From Actinomadura xylanilytica (lineage in GTDB: Bacteria > Actinomycetota > Actinomycetes > Streptosporangiales > Streptosporangiaceae), in NCBI RefSeq assembly GCF_030283145.1, contig NZ_JASNWE010000003.1:1178001-1242000 (forward strand): 64,000 bases of DNA, written 5' to 3'. A program made the translations under genes and the position numbers. Of this stretch, positions 8,430 through 17,422 are shown piece after piece. The notes under the pieces were generated by a model that made no database searches, had not been told where the DNA came from, and saw nothing but the letters and a program-made list of their open reading frames with translations. Numbering within the stretch: position 1 is the stretch's first letter; each line of letters begins with the position of its first letter.

Positions 8430-11400
8430 TCATTCGGGGGTTCCTGTGAAGAGGACCTGGGGTTCGTCGCCGGAGGCGATCTCGTGGAGGAGGGCGGTCA
8501 CGGCCGCGTCGGGGTCCAGGAGGGCGATGCCGCGCTTGGCGTACTCGCGGGCGAGGTCCGGGGACACCATGCCGCCACCGGCCCAGGGGCCCCAGTCGGC
8601 CACCAGGACCCGGCCCCGGAGGCGGGTGCGCCAGTGCCGGGCGAGGGTGTCGCAGGCGTCGTTGGCGGCGGCGTAGTCGGCTTGGCCCGCGTTGCCGTAG
8701 ACGCCCGCGACGCTGCCGAAGACCACGAAGAACCGCACGTCGGGACGGACCGCGGCGGCCAGGGCGCAGGCGCCGTCGACCTTGGTGCGGTACACGCGGT
8801 CGAAGGAGCCCGGCGGTTTGTCGCGGACGAGGCGGTCCTCCAGCAGGCCCGCGCCGTGGACCACCCCGTCCAGGCGGCCGTGCCGGGCGTAGACGTCCTC
8901 GACCACCGCGCGCACCGCCTGCGGGTCCCGGACGTCGGCGGGGTGGTAGCGGACGGACGCGGCGGTCGCGCGGAGGGCCTCCAGGTTGCGGCGGACCTCG
9001 CGGCCGGACAGGGTCCGCCGGATCGTCGCCTCGATCTCGGCGGGCGCCAGGCCGCCCCGCGCGACCAGGGCGCGGCGCAGCGCGGACTCGTCCGGCGCGG
9101 CGGCCAGCGGCGGGTCTTCGGGCGCGGACGGTTCGGTGCGGCCGACGATCTCGACGTGGCATCCGGTGGTGCGGGTGAGTTCGCGGGCGACGCGGGCGGT
9201 GATGCCGCGGGCGCCGCCGGTGAGGAGCACCACGCCGTCGGCGTCCAGGTCCAGGCGGGGCGGCCCGCCGGGGTCGAGCGCGGCCGGGACGATCGAGAGG
9301 GTGCGGCGGGCGTCGCCCTCGTAGCCGATCTCGACCGGGGCGTCGGTGGTGAGCAGCTCGTCCAGGATGCGCCGCGCCACGGTGCGGGGATCGTCCTTGG
9401 TGCCGACGTCCAGGGCGCGGACCAGGACGTCCGGGAACTCGCGGGCGAGGGTGCGGGCCAGGCCGCGCAGCCCCGCGCCGGCGGACGGGTCGCCGTCGAA
9501 ACGGTGCCCGAACGTGCCGCCGGTGCCGCTGGCCAGCACGAGCCAGCCGAGGCCGCCGAGCAGCGCCTGGCGGATCCCGTCGTAGGCGCCGGGCAGGACG
9601 GGCCCGCCGCCGGGCCGCAGGGCGGCGAGGTGGATCAGCCCGTCGCAGGCACCGCCGGCGTCCAGCGGGGTGCGCACCCGGGCGCCGTGCCGTTCGAGGA
9701 GGTCGGCCAGTTCGAGCGCGACGCCGCCGCCGTCGTCCACGATCACGAACCGCTTGCCGGCGAACACGGGCGGTTCCGGCGCGCCCGCGGGCGGCAGGCC
9801 GGTGACCCGCACGACCTGCCTGGACGGGGCGGACGCGGGCACCGGCTCGACCGCGGACGCCGTCTCCACCGAGGCCGCGGGCGCCGGGACGGCGCCGCGC
9901 GGGGGCCGGGCGCCGGCGAGGTGGCCGCAGATCCAGGTGACGATCTCGCCGATGGTCTTGATCCGGGCGAGCCGCTCGACGATCGCCTCGTCCAGCCGCG
10001 CCCCGGCGGCGGCGAGGCCGACGCGCTCGGCCAGCGCCCCGATGATCTCAGTGCGCTTGATCGAGTCGATCGAGAGGTCGGCCTCCAGGTCCAGGTCCTC
10101 GCCCAGCATGTGCGCGGGATAGCCGGTCCGGGCGCCGATCTCGGCGAGGACCGCGGCGCGGACGCCACCGGTGGTGAGCGGTTCCGGTTCGGCGGTCTTC
10201 GGCGCCAGGATCTCGCCCGGGAGCACGGGACGCGGCGCGGGGACCGGGGACGGGGCGGGTCTGCCCAGCAGCCCGAGGACGACGTCGCGCTGCGCCGCGA
10301 TCATCTCGCGGCTGTTGCGCAGGTACTCCAGGACCGCCGACTCGGAGGTCGTCCGGTCGCCGGTGACCCGTTCGGCGGGACGCAGCGCGTTGGGCAGGCA
10401 GGCGCCGTCGCGGGTCCTGACCAGGTGCCCGTTGACGGTCCAGCCGGGCGCGGGACCGGCGTCCGCGGCGGACACCGCGCGGGCGCCGCGGCCCGCGAAC
10501 AGCGGCAGCGGGTCCACCGGCACCCCGGCGGCGGCGAGCTCGGCGAGGGCCGTCAGGAACCGTTCCACGCCGCCGTCGCCCGGGGCGTCGCAGTGCACCG
10601 CGGTGTGCGGGCGGTCGCCGAGGATCGCGCCGACCAGCCCGGTCAGCACCCGGCCCGGACCGGCCTCGACGAACACCCGGGCGCCCGCCGCGTACATCGC
10701 CTCGATCTGCTCGACGAACCGGACCGGCGCGGCGACCTGCCCGGCGAGCGTGGCGCCCAGCTCGGCGGGGTCGGTGTCGTAGGGCGCGGCGGTGCTGTTG
10801 GACCAGACCGGGTACGCGGGCGAGCGCAGGTCCCGTCCGGCCAGCTCGACGCGGAGCTCGGCGGCGGCCCCGGCGACCAGCGGGCTGTGGAACGCGCAGG
10901 CGACCGGGAGCGGCTCGGCGCCGAGGCCGCGCTCGCGCAGCGCGGCGACGGCCTGCCGCAGCGCCGGGGCGGGTCCGGAGACCACCACCTGGCGGGGCGC
11001 GTTGTGGTTGGCGACGACGACGTCCGGGACGCCGGTCAGGGCGGCGCGGACCTCGGCGGGCGTCGCCGCGACGGCGGCCATCGCGCCCGGGTCGCCGCCG
11101 AGGTCGGCGGCGGCGGCCAGGATCGCCTCGGCCCGCGCGGTGCTCAGCGCGATCAGGTCGTCTGCGCCGAAGACCCCGGCGGCGCACAGCGCGACCAGCT
11201 CGCCGTAGCTGTGCCCGGCGGCCAGGTCGGGGCGGACGCCGAGCTCGGTGAGCAGCCGGTGGACGGCCAGCCCGGCGATGCCGAGCGCGGGCTGCGCCGC
11301 CCGGGTGTCGGTGATCGCGACGCGCTGCCGGCCGCGCGCGTCGGGGGTGAACGCGGCGGGCGGGAACATCGCGGGGGCGTGCCGGCCCCCGTCCAGGCGC

Positions 11401-14400
11401 AGCAGCCGCTGGAGCCTCGGAAACGCCACGAACAGGTCGGCGAGCATGCCCGGCCGCTGGCTGCCCTGCCCGGGGTAGAGGAACGCGATCCGGCCGCGAC
11501 CCGCCGGTTCGGCGGGGGCCGCGAACACGCCCGGCGCGGAGCGGAACTCGCGGGCGGCGGCGAGCTTGTCCTTCAGGTCGTCCGGCCCGGTCGCCACCAG
11601 CGCGAGGCGCACCGGGCCCTGGCCGGTGGCGAAGGTGCGGGCCAGGTCGCGCAGGCGGGGACGGCCGGTGGCGAGCAGCGCGCCGAGCCGGTCGATCTCG
11701 GCGCGGGCGGCGGCGTGGTCGGTGCCGCGGATCAGGAACAGCTCGGCGGGCCATTCGGCGAGGCCGGAGACGGGCTCGGGGGCGCCGTCGTAGCCCGACA
11801 GCACGGCGTGGAAGTTGGCGCCGCCGAACCCGAAGCCGCTGATCCCCGCGATCCGCTCACCGGGCGCGGACGCCCACGGGCGGGCGGTGTGCCCGAACGC
11901 GAACGGGCTGGTCTCGGCGTCCCACGCCCGGTTGGGCCGGGTCAGGTGCAGGGTGCCCGGCAGGACGCCGGTGTGCAGCGCGTACGCCGTCTTGATCAGG
12001 CCGGCCATTCCGGCGGCGCACTTGGTGTGCCCGATCTGCGACTTCACCGAGCCGAGCGCGACGCCGCCCGGCGCGGTGCCCGCGGCGGCGAAGGTCTCGG
12101 TGAGCGTGGTCAGCTCGACCCGGTCGCCGACCTCGGTGCCGGTGCCGTGCGCCTCGATCAGGCCGACGCCCGCGGGCGACACCCCCGCCCGCGCGTAGGC
12201 CCGGTCCAGGGCGAGCCGCTGCCCCTCGACGCGCGGCGCGGTGAGCCCCGGGGCGCGGCCGTCGGACGACCCGGCGACGGACTTGACCACCGCGTAGACC
12301 CGGTCGCCGTCCCGTTCGGCGTCGGCGAGGCGCTTGAGCGCCACGCACGCCACGCCCTCGCCGAGCGCGATGCCGTCGGCGTCGCCGTCGAAGGCGGCGC
12401 ACCGGCCCTTGGGCGACAGTGCGTGCACCGAGGAGAACAGCAGGTAGTCGTAGATGCCGTTGTGCAGGTCGGCGCCGCCGCACAGCACCATGTCGCTGCC
12501 GCCCGACAGCAGCTCCTTGCAGGCCGAGTCGAGCGCGGCGAGGGACGAGGCGCAGGCGGCGTCCACGGTGTGGTTGGCGCCGCCGAGGTCGAGCCGGTTG
12601 GCGATCCGTCCGGCGATCATGTTGGTGAGCACGCCGGGGAACGAGTCGCCCGTCAGCTTGGGGAGCTGCCCGTCCAGGCCCGGCGGGACCTCGCCGTAGT
12701 ACTCCGGCAGGACGGCGCGGGTGCTGTACGCGGCGGCGAGGTCGGTCCCGGCCTCGGCGCCGAAGACCACCGAAGTGCGGGACCGGTCGAACGGGCGCTC
12801 GGCGTACCCCGCGTCCTTGAGGGCGCGCGAGGCGACCTCCAGCGCGAGCAACTGCACCGGGTCGACGCTGCTGAGGGAGTTCGGCGGGATGCCGTAGGCG
12901 AGCGCGTCGAAGGGGATGTCGGGCAGGAACCCGCCCCATTTGGACGGGGTCTTCTCCCCCGCCCGCGCGCGCTCCGCCTGGGCGTCGTAGTAGACGTCCG
13001 GGTTCCACCGCTCCCCGGGGACCTCGGTGACGGCGTCGACGCCGCCGACGATGTTGGCCCAGTACGCGTCGGCGTCGGGCGAGCCGGGGAACACGCAGCC
13101 GATCCCGACGATCGCGATGTCGGCCGGCCGCGCGTCCTCCGCCTTCGCGTTCGCCGCCGCCAGGTCGCCGGTGACGCCGAGGGCCGCGGCGCGTTCGGCC
13201 AGGAACCGGGTGGCGCCGGCGGTGACCTGCTCGTGCAGGGCGGTGATGCTCGTGGTGGCCGAGCGCAGCGCCGCCACCTGGCCGATCATGTACATGCCCT
13301 CGGCGCGCTGCTCGTCCGGCCCGACCGGGGCCAGCGTGGACGAGCCCGGTCCGGACGGGTCGCGGCGCAGCCCCTTGCTGGCGATGCGCAGCCGTCCGAG
13401 GTTCAGCTCCTCCAGCCGGCGCCACATCTGCTTGCGCGGCGTCCCCGCCCGTTCCAGTTCGCGCCTGGCCTCTTCGAACGCCTGGACGTACGGGGTGCGG
13501 GCGCAGCGGGTGGCGTGCCCGGGCGAGGTCTCCAGCAGCGTGGTCCCCTCGCATTCGACCGCGGCGCGCTGGAACCCCGGCTGGATCGCGCCCGCCGCGA
13601 CCGCCTCGGAAGTGAACAGGTAGGCGGTGCCCATCAGGACGCGGACGTCGGCGCCGCGTTCGGCGAGCGGGCCGGCGAGCGCGGCGACCATCGCGGCCGA
13701 ACGCTCGTCGTGGATCCCGCCCGCGAACAGCACCGACATCTCGGCGGCGGTCCCGGGATTGCCGGCGGTGAACTCCAGCAGCCGTTCGACCTGGGCGTCC
13801 CAGAGCGGGAACGCGGCGCGCGGCCCGACGTGGCCGCCGCACTCCATCCCCTCGAAGACGAACTTGCGGGCGCCCTCGGTCAGGAACCGGTCGAGCAGGC
13901 CCGGCGACGGCACGTGCAGGTACGTGCTGATCCCGGCCTCCTCCAGCGGCACGGCCTGCGCGGGACGGCCGCCCGCGATCAGCGCGTACGGCGGGCGGAC
14001 CTCGCGCACGGCGGCGAGCTGCGCCTCGCGCAGCGCGGGCGGCGCGAAGCCGAGGACGCCGACGCCCCAGGGACGGTCGCCGAGCCGGTCGGCGGTGTCC
14101 AGCAGCAGCTCGCGGACCTCGTCGCCGCTCATCAGCGCGGTCGCGAGGAACGGCAGCCCGCCGTCCTGCGCGATCGCGGCGGCGAACGCCGAGCGGTCGC
14201 TGACCCGCGTCATCGGGCCCTGCACCACGGGGTAGTCGCGGCCGACGGAGGCGCCCGGCGGGGCGTCCACGGGCGCCAGCGGCACGGCCCGGACGGCGGC
14301 GCCGAGGTGCGCGCCGATCTCTTCGCGCAGCGCCTGGACGATCCCCCCGGCGGTCTTGTAGCGGTGGCCGAGTGCGGCGGCGAGCGGGCCGTCCTGGCCC

Positions 14401-15365
14401 ACCGGCAGCAGCCGGGAGTGCAGGCCGGTGGCGCCGAGCCGGGCGCCGACCCCGGCGGCGCCGAGCCCGTCGGGGTCGAGGTCGGGCAGGTCGGGACGGG
14501 TGTAGACGCGGTGCCCGGCGACGATCCGGGTCTCGCTGCCGTCCATCGCCTCCAGCGCCGCCACGATGTCGGCGGGGAGGTCCATCTCCCTGGCCAGGGC
14601 GAGCTGCACGTCCAGCACCACGCCCGCGGCGCCGCCCGCGACGGCGGCGGCGGCGGTGTGCGCGCCGATCCCGCCCGCCGCGTACACCGGGACGTCCACC
14701 GCGGGGTCCGCCAGCAGGTGCTGGAGCAGCACGAACGTGGTCAGGTCGCCGACGCGCCCGCCGGCCTCGCGGCCCCGGGCGATGAGCCCGCCCGGCCGCC
14801 CGGCGTCGAGCGCGAGCACCGCGGCGGCCTCGTCCGGGCCGACCACCTCGACCAGCAGGCGGCGGCCTCGCGCGTACGCGGCGGCGTCGATCGCCTCAGT
14901 GGGGGTCCCGTCGGTGGGGGTCCCGTCGGTGGGGGTTCCGTCGGCTGCTTCGGAGGAGTTCCCGGACGCGGTCCCGGGGCCGCCCGGGTCGCGGCCGGGT
15001 AGCGCGGCGGCGTCGATCACGACGGCGGTGACGGCGTCCGGAAGGTCCTCGGGCGGCACTCCGCAGCCCGCCGGGACGCGCACGCCGAACGGGCCGCGCC
15101 ACCACCGCGCCACGTCGGCCAGCGCGGCGAGGGCGGCGGCCCGGTCGGTGCCGAGGTCGAGCACGCCGAGCCCGCCCGCGCGGGCGACCGCGACGACCAG
15201 GTGCGGCACCGGGCGCCCGAACGGGGTGACCCCGATGATCTCCACCCGGGTCCGGGCCGTGCCGCCCGCCCGAACCCCGCTGGCCGCCGCCGCGCCCTCC
15301 CGGACGCCGCCGTCGCCGCCGTCGCCGCCCTCGCAGGTCGCGACCTCGCTCGTGTCCGCCGTCAT
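8430..15365 (-). CDS. PUFA-synthase-like megasynthase: tandem FMN oxidoreductase domains-KS-AT-ACP-KR
   Basis: A 2311-residue protein, first gene of the operon, with a G-rich ribosome site before ATG 15365. Domain order: two nitronate-monooxygenase/PfaD-like TIM barrels (about 40-300 and 376-640), the second with YPVVQGPMT and FEGMECGGHVGPR; a ketosynthase (about 748-1165, Cys938 in DAACASS, HGTGT, IGHTK); an acyltransferase (about 1290-1590, Ser1386 in GHSYGE); an ACP (about 1730-1800, Ser1768 in LSIDSIKRTE, the PUFA-type signature); and a ketoreductase (about 2040-2300, TGGARGI cofactor loop, Tyr2231). With the DH of the next gene this gives a complete reducing cycle, the FMN domains being the likely enoyl reductase. 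The product is unknown; a long-chain or polyunsaturated acyl chain is the best inference. Confidence 0.9.
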   Translation of the reverse strand: MTADTSEVATCEGGDGGDGGVREGAAAASGVRAGGTARTRVEIIGVTPFGRPVPHLVVAVARAGGLGVLDLGTDRAAALAALADVARWWRGPFGVRVPAGCGVPPEDLPDAVTAVVIDAAALPGRDPGGPGTASGNSSEAADGTPTDGTPTDGTPTEAIDAAAYARGRRLLVEVVGPDEAAAVLALDAGRPGGLIARGREAGGRVGDLTTFVLLQHLLADPAVDVPVYAAGGIGAHTAAAAVAGGAAGVVLDVQLALAREMDLPADIVAALEAMDGSETRIVAGHRVYTRPDLPDLDPDGLGAAGVGARLGATGLHSRLLPVGQDGPLAAALGHRYKTAGGIVQALREEIGAHLGAAVRAVPLAPVDAPPGASVGRDYPVVQGPMTRVSDRSAFAAAIAQDGGLPFLATALMSGDEVRELLLDTADRLGDRPWGVGVLGFAPPALREAQLAAVREVRPPYALIAGGRPAQAVPLEEAGISTYLHVPSPGLLDRFLTEGARKFVFEGMECGGHVGPRAAFPLWDAQVERLLEFTAGNPGTAAEMSVLFAGGIHDERSAAMVAALAGPLAERGADVRVLMGTAYLFTSEAVAAGAIQPGFQRAAVECEGTTLLETSPGHATRCARTPYVQAFEEARRELERAGTPRKQMWRRLEELNLGRLRIASKGLRRDPSGPGSSTLAPVGPDEQRAEGMYMIGQVAALRSATTSITALHEQVTAGATRFLAERAAALGVTGDLAAANAKAEDARPADIAIVGIGCVFPGSPDADAYWANIVGGVDAVTEVPGERWNPDVYYDAQAERARAGEKTPSKWGGFLPDIPFDALAYGIPPNSLSSVDPVQLLALEVASRALKDAGYAERPFDRSRTSVVFGAEAGTDLAAAYSTRAVLPEYYGEVPPGLDGQLPKLTGDSFPGVLTNMIAGRIANRLDLGGANHTVDAACASSLAALDSACKELLSGGSDMVLCGGADLHNGIYDYLLFSSVHALSPKGRCAAFDGDADGIALGEGVACVALKRLADAERDGDRVYAVVKSVAGSSDGRAPGLTAPRVEGQRLALDRAYARAGVSPAGVGLIEAHGTGTEVGDRVELTTLTETFAAAGTAPGGVALGSVKSQIGHTKCAAGMAGLIKTAYALHTGVLPGTLHLTRPNRAWDAETSPFAFGHTARPWASAPGERIAGISGFGFGGANFHAVLSGYDGAPEPVSGLAEWPAELFLIRGTDHAAARAEIDRLGALLATGRPRLRDLARTFATGQGPVRLALVATGPDDLKDKLAAAREFRSAPGVFAAPAEPAGRGRIAFLYPGQGSQRPGMLADLFVAFPRLQRLLRLDGGRHAPAMFPPAAFTPDARGRQRVAITDTRAAQPALGIAGLAVHRLLTELGVRPDLAAGHSYGELVALCAAGVFGADDLIALSTARAEAILAAAADLGGDPGAMAAVAATPAEVRAALTGVPDVVVANHNAPRQVVVSGPAPALRQAVAALRERGLGAEPLPVACAFHSPLVAGAAAELRVELAGRDLRSPAYPVWSNSTAAPYDTDPAELGATLAGQVAAPVRFVEQIEAMYAAGARVFVEAGPGRVLTGLVGAILGDRPHTAVHCDAPGDGGVERFLTALAELAAAGVPVDPLPLFAGRGARAVSAADAGPAPGWTVNGHLVRTRDGACLPNALRPAERVTGDRTTSESAVLEYLRNSREMIAAQRDVVLGLLGRPAPSPVPAPRPVLPGEILAPKTAEPEPLTTGGVRAAVLAEIGARTGYPAHMLGEDLDLEADLSIDSIKRTEIIGALAERVGLAAAGARLDEAIVERLARIKTIGEIVTWICGHLAGARPPRGAVPAPAASVETASAVEPVPASAPSRQVVRVTGLPPAGAPEPPVFAGKRFVIVDDGGGVALELADLLERHGARVRTPLDAGGACDGLIHLAALRPGGGPVLPGAYDGIRQALLGGLGWLVLASGTGGTFGHRFDGDPSAGAGLRGLARTLAREFPDVLVRALDVGTKDDPRTVARRILDELLTTDAPVEIGYEGDARRTLSIVPAALDPGGPPRLDLDADGVVLLTGGARGITARVARELTRTTGCHVEIVGRTEPSAPEDPPLAAAPDESALRRALVARGGLAPAEIEATIRRTLSGREVRRNLEALRATAASVRYHPADVRDPQAVRAVVEDVYARHGRLDGVVHGAGLLEDRLVRDKPPGSFDRVYRTKVDGACALAAAVRPDVRFFVVFGSVAGVYGNAGQADYAAANDACDTLARHWRTRLRGRVLVADWGPWAGGGMVSPDLAREYAKRGIALLDPDAAVTALLHEIASGDEPQVLFTGTPE
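14899..14943. repeat. Three tandem 15-bp units inside the megasynthase gene
   Basis: Three 15-bp units, the third with one substitution, encode the repeated pentapeptide DGTPT. They sit in a Gly/Thr/Ser-rich loop within the first FMN-oxidoreductase-like domain (about residue 145). The length keeps frame, so copy number can vary without a frameshift. Confidence 0.9.
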
Positions 15366-15542
15366 CCGCTGCCCCCCGCCGTCCCGCGCGGACCGCTGAC
15401 CTCCTGCCCGCGCGGCTCGAAGCCGGCCCCGCCCCCGCCGGGGCGGCCCTGGCCGGACCTGTGCGCCTCCGCGGGCTGGGGCCCGCGACGCTGCGCCACA
15501 CTACGGTCGGTGACCGGGCGACCACCGGGCGACACACCAGGG

Positions 15543-15560
15543 AACCCGCGATCACGGGTT
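15543..15560. promoter_or_regulatory. Inverted repeat upstream of the synthase operon
   Basis: AACCCG and CGGGTT arms separated by 6 nt lie about 180 bp upstream of the megasynthase start, in the 269-bp gap that must hold the operon promoter. This could be an operator, or the terminator of the upstream penicillin-binding protein gene. I see no convincing -35/-10 pair. Confidence 0.35.
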
Positions 15561-15634
15561 TTCCAAAGGTTCCTTGAACTTCGCTTGACGGTGGGAAACG
15601 CCCAAATGGTCGGCGCCGCGGGGGGTTCCCCGTG

Positions 15635-17293
15635 TCAGCGGACTCCCTTGAGGAACCGGGCCGCCAGCGGCGCGGCAGCCTCGGCGCCGGTGCCGCCGCC
15701 CTCGACGATCACGGCGAACGCCAGATCGCCCCGATAGCCGATGAACCACGCGTGCGTCGGCGGGTCGGCGCCCTCGGCCGCCTCGCCGAACTCGGCCGTG
15801 CCGGTCTTGCCCGCCGTCCCGGACGGGAACCCGACCCCGGCCGCGGTGCCCTCGCTGACGACGGCCGGCATCAGGGAGTGCAGCGCCCGCTCGATGGCGG
15901 GCTCCAGCCGGTGCGGCTTCTCGGGCGCGCGGCCCTTGGCGTCGACGGCCTTCGCGGCCAGCGCCTGGTCGACGACCCGGGGCGAGCGCCAGGTGCCGCT
16001 CGCCGCCGCCGCGGCGACGCCCGCCATGTTGAGCGGGCTGGTCAGCACCTGGCCCTGCCCGAACGACGCGGACGCGAACGAGGTGTCGTCCTTGTTCTGC
16101 GGGAACGCGGCCCGCACCGCGGGCAGCCCGGCGATGACCGGGGCGTTGAAGCCGAACTGGGCGGCGACCTGGGCGAGCCGCTTCTCGCCGAGCTTGTCCA
16201 CCGCCAGGCGGGCGAAGGTGGTGTTGCACGAGTGCGCGAACGCCTCCCGCAGCGGGATCGTCCCGAAGTCCTCGTGCTTGTAGTTCTTGAACGTGCGCCC
16301 GCCGACCGTGGTGGTGGCCGGGCACGGGACCTTGGTCCCGGCGTCCATCCCGCCCGCGACCAGCGCCGCCGCGGTGACCACCTTGAACGTCGACCCGGGC
16401 GGGTACTGCCCCATCAGCGCCCGGTTGTAGCCGCCGGGCTTGTTGGCCACCGCGAGGACCTCCCCGGTGGACGGGCGGAGGGCGACCAGCGAGGCGGGCT
16501 TGTCCACCGCGCCGAGCGCCTCCCCCGCCGCGCGCTGCACCTTCGGGTCGAGCGTGGTGCGCAGCGGCTTCCCGTCCGATCCCCCGAACCGCTGCAAGGT
16601 CTTCACCGGTGTCCCGTCCGCGCCGACGATCTGCACGCTGAGCGCCGGCGTCCCGGCGAGGCGCCGCTCGTACTGGCGTTGCAGTCCCTCGAGTCCGCCC
16701 GGGTCGCCCTTCTGGTACGGAGGGCCGATCTTGGCGGCGGCCTCGGCCGACAGCGCGCCGACCGGGCCGACGAACTGCTGGACCGAACCGGAGGGCGAAG
16801 CGTTCAGGCTGCTCCCGTCGGCGGCCTGGATCTCGGCGCGGTCCGGCCAGGCGCGCGCGGCGCGCAGCCGCTGCCCCTCCTGGAGCATCGGGTGGACGAG
16901 GTCCGGCGACCAGGCGACGCGCCAGTCCCCGTCGCGCTGGACGAGCGGCAGCGCGCCGGTGTACTTCCAGGTCCGGCCGGCGCTCAGGGTGAGCTCGGCG
17001 CTGTAGGAGCCGCCCGCCTTCCCATCCTTGGGCCGGCCGACCGAGGCGGCCGCGTACCGCTGCCGCGTGACGCCCAGGTCGTCCCGCGTCCGGGTGAGGC
17101 GGGTCTCGAAGTCGGCGGGCGGCCCGTCCGTCAGGCCCCGCATGGCGGCGAAGTCACCGCGGCTCCAGGCGTCGGCGTAGCGCGCGGCGGCGCCCTCCGG
17201 CCCCTCGCCGCCGCGGATGAGCCACACCGCTCCCGCCCCCGCGAGCACGGCCACGGTCGCGATCGCGGCGACGACCACGTGGGATCGGCGCAT
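15635..17293 (-). CDS. Class B penicillin-binding protein with N-terminal NTF2-like domain
   Basis: A 552-residue membrane-anchored transpeptidase. An N-terminal hydrophobic anchor (about 7-25) is followed by an NTF2/MecA_N-like domain (about 30-150), a dimerisation-type region and a transpeptidase domain (about 270-550). All three active-site motifs are intact: STFK with Ser301, SCN with Ser355 and KTG at 496-498. It should cross-link peptidoglycan outside the membrane. The start has a GGAGAGGAG ribosome site 8 nt upstream. It lies just upstream of the synthase operon on the same strand, but 269 bp away, so shared transcription is uncertain. Actinomycetes carry several such PBPs, and a self-resistance role is not supported. 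Confidence 0.93.
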   Translation of the reverse strand: MRRSHVVVAAIATVAVLAGAGAVWLIRGGEGPEGAAARYADAWSRGDFAAMRGLTDGPPADFETRLTRTRDDLGVTRQRYAAASVGRPKDGKAGGSYSAELTLSAGRTWKYTGALPLVQRDGDWRVAWSPDLVHPMLQEGQRLRAARAWPDRAEIQAADGSSLNASPSGSVQQFVGPVGALSAEAAAKIGPPYQKGDPGGLEGLQRQYERRLAGTPALSVQIVGADGTPVKTLQRFGGSDGKPLRTTLDPKVQRAAGEALGAVDKPASLVALRPSTGEVLAVANKPGGYNRALMGQYPPGSTFKVVTAAALVAGGMDAGTKVPCPATTTVGGRTFKNYKHEDFGTIPLREAFAHSCNTTFARLAVDKLGEKRLAQVAAQFGFNAPVIAGLPAVRAAFPQNKDDTSFASASFGQGQVLTSPLNMAGVAAAAASGTWRSPRVVDQALAAKAVDAKGRAPEKPHRLEPAIERALHSLMPAVVSEGTAAGVGFPSGTAGKTGTAEFGEAAEGADPPTHAWFIGYRGDLAFAVIVEGGGTGAEAAAPLAARFLKGVR

Positions 17294-17381
17294 CGTTGAA
17301 CTCCTCTCCGTCGATGACGTACCAAGGAGAGCAGCTGACCAGCGGAAAGTCCAAGATAGACATCAATCACACTGCGATACC

Positions 17382-17393
17382 GATATGCATATC
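17382..17393. promoter_or_regulatory. AT-rich 12-bp palindrome upstream of the PBP gene
   Basis: GATATGCATATC is a perfect palindrome about 90 bp before the penicillin-binding protein start and just past the 3' end of the PHA-synthase-like gene. It is one of the most AT-rich spots in the window. A regulator site or promoter element is possible; no hexamer pair is clear. Confidence 0.3.
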
Positions 17394-17422
17394 AATGCTG
17401 CTGGCAGGGCGATTTGCGGGGA

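Noticed and set aside
14899..14943. 15-bp tandem repeats as a CRISPR-like array
   Set aside because: The units are contiguous without spacers, encode an in-frame pentapeptide repeat, and lie inside a coding domain.
8046..15002. Very long plus-strand open frame opposite the megasynthase gene
   Set aside because: It is the mirror of a GC-saturated real gene: translation is Arg/Gly/Ala-rich low complexity, with no domain motifs, while the minus strand has intact catalytic motifs throughout.
15635..17293. Penicillin-binding protein as a self-resistance gene for the adjacent synthase operon
   Set aside because: The cluster shows no beta-lactam or peptide chemistry, the gap is 269 bp, and actinomycetes carry several such PBPs.
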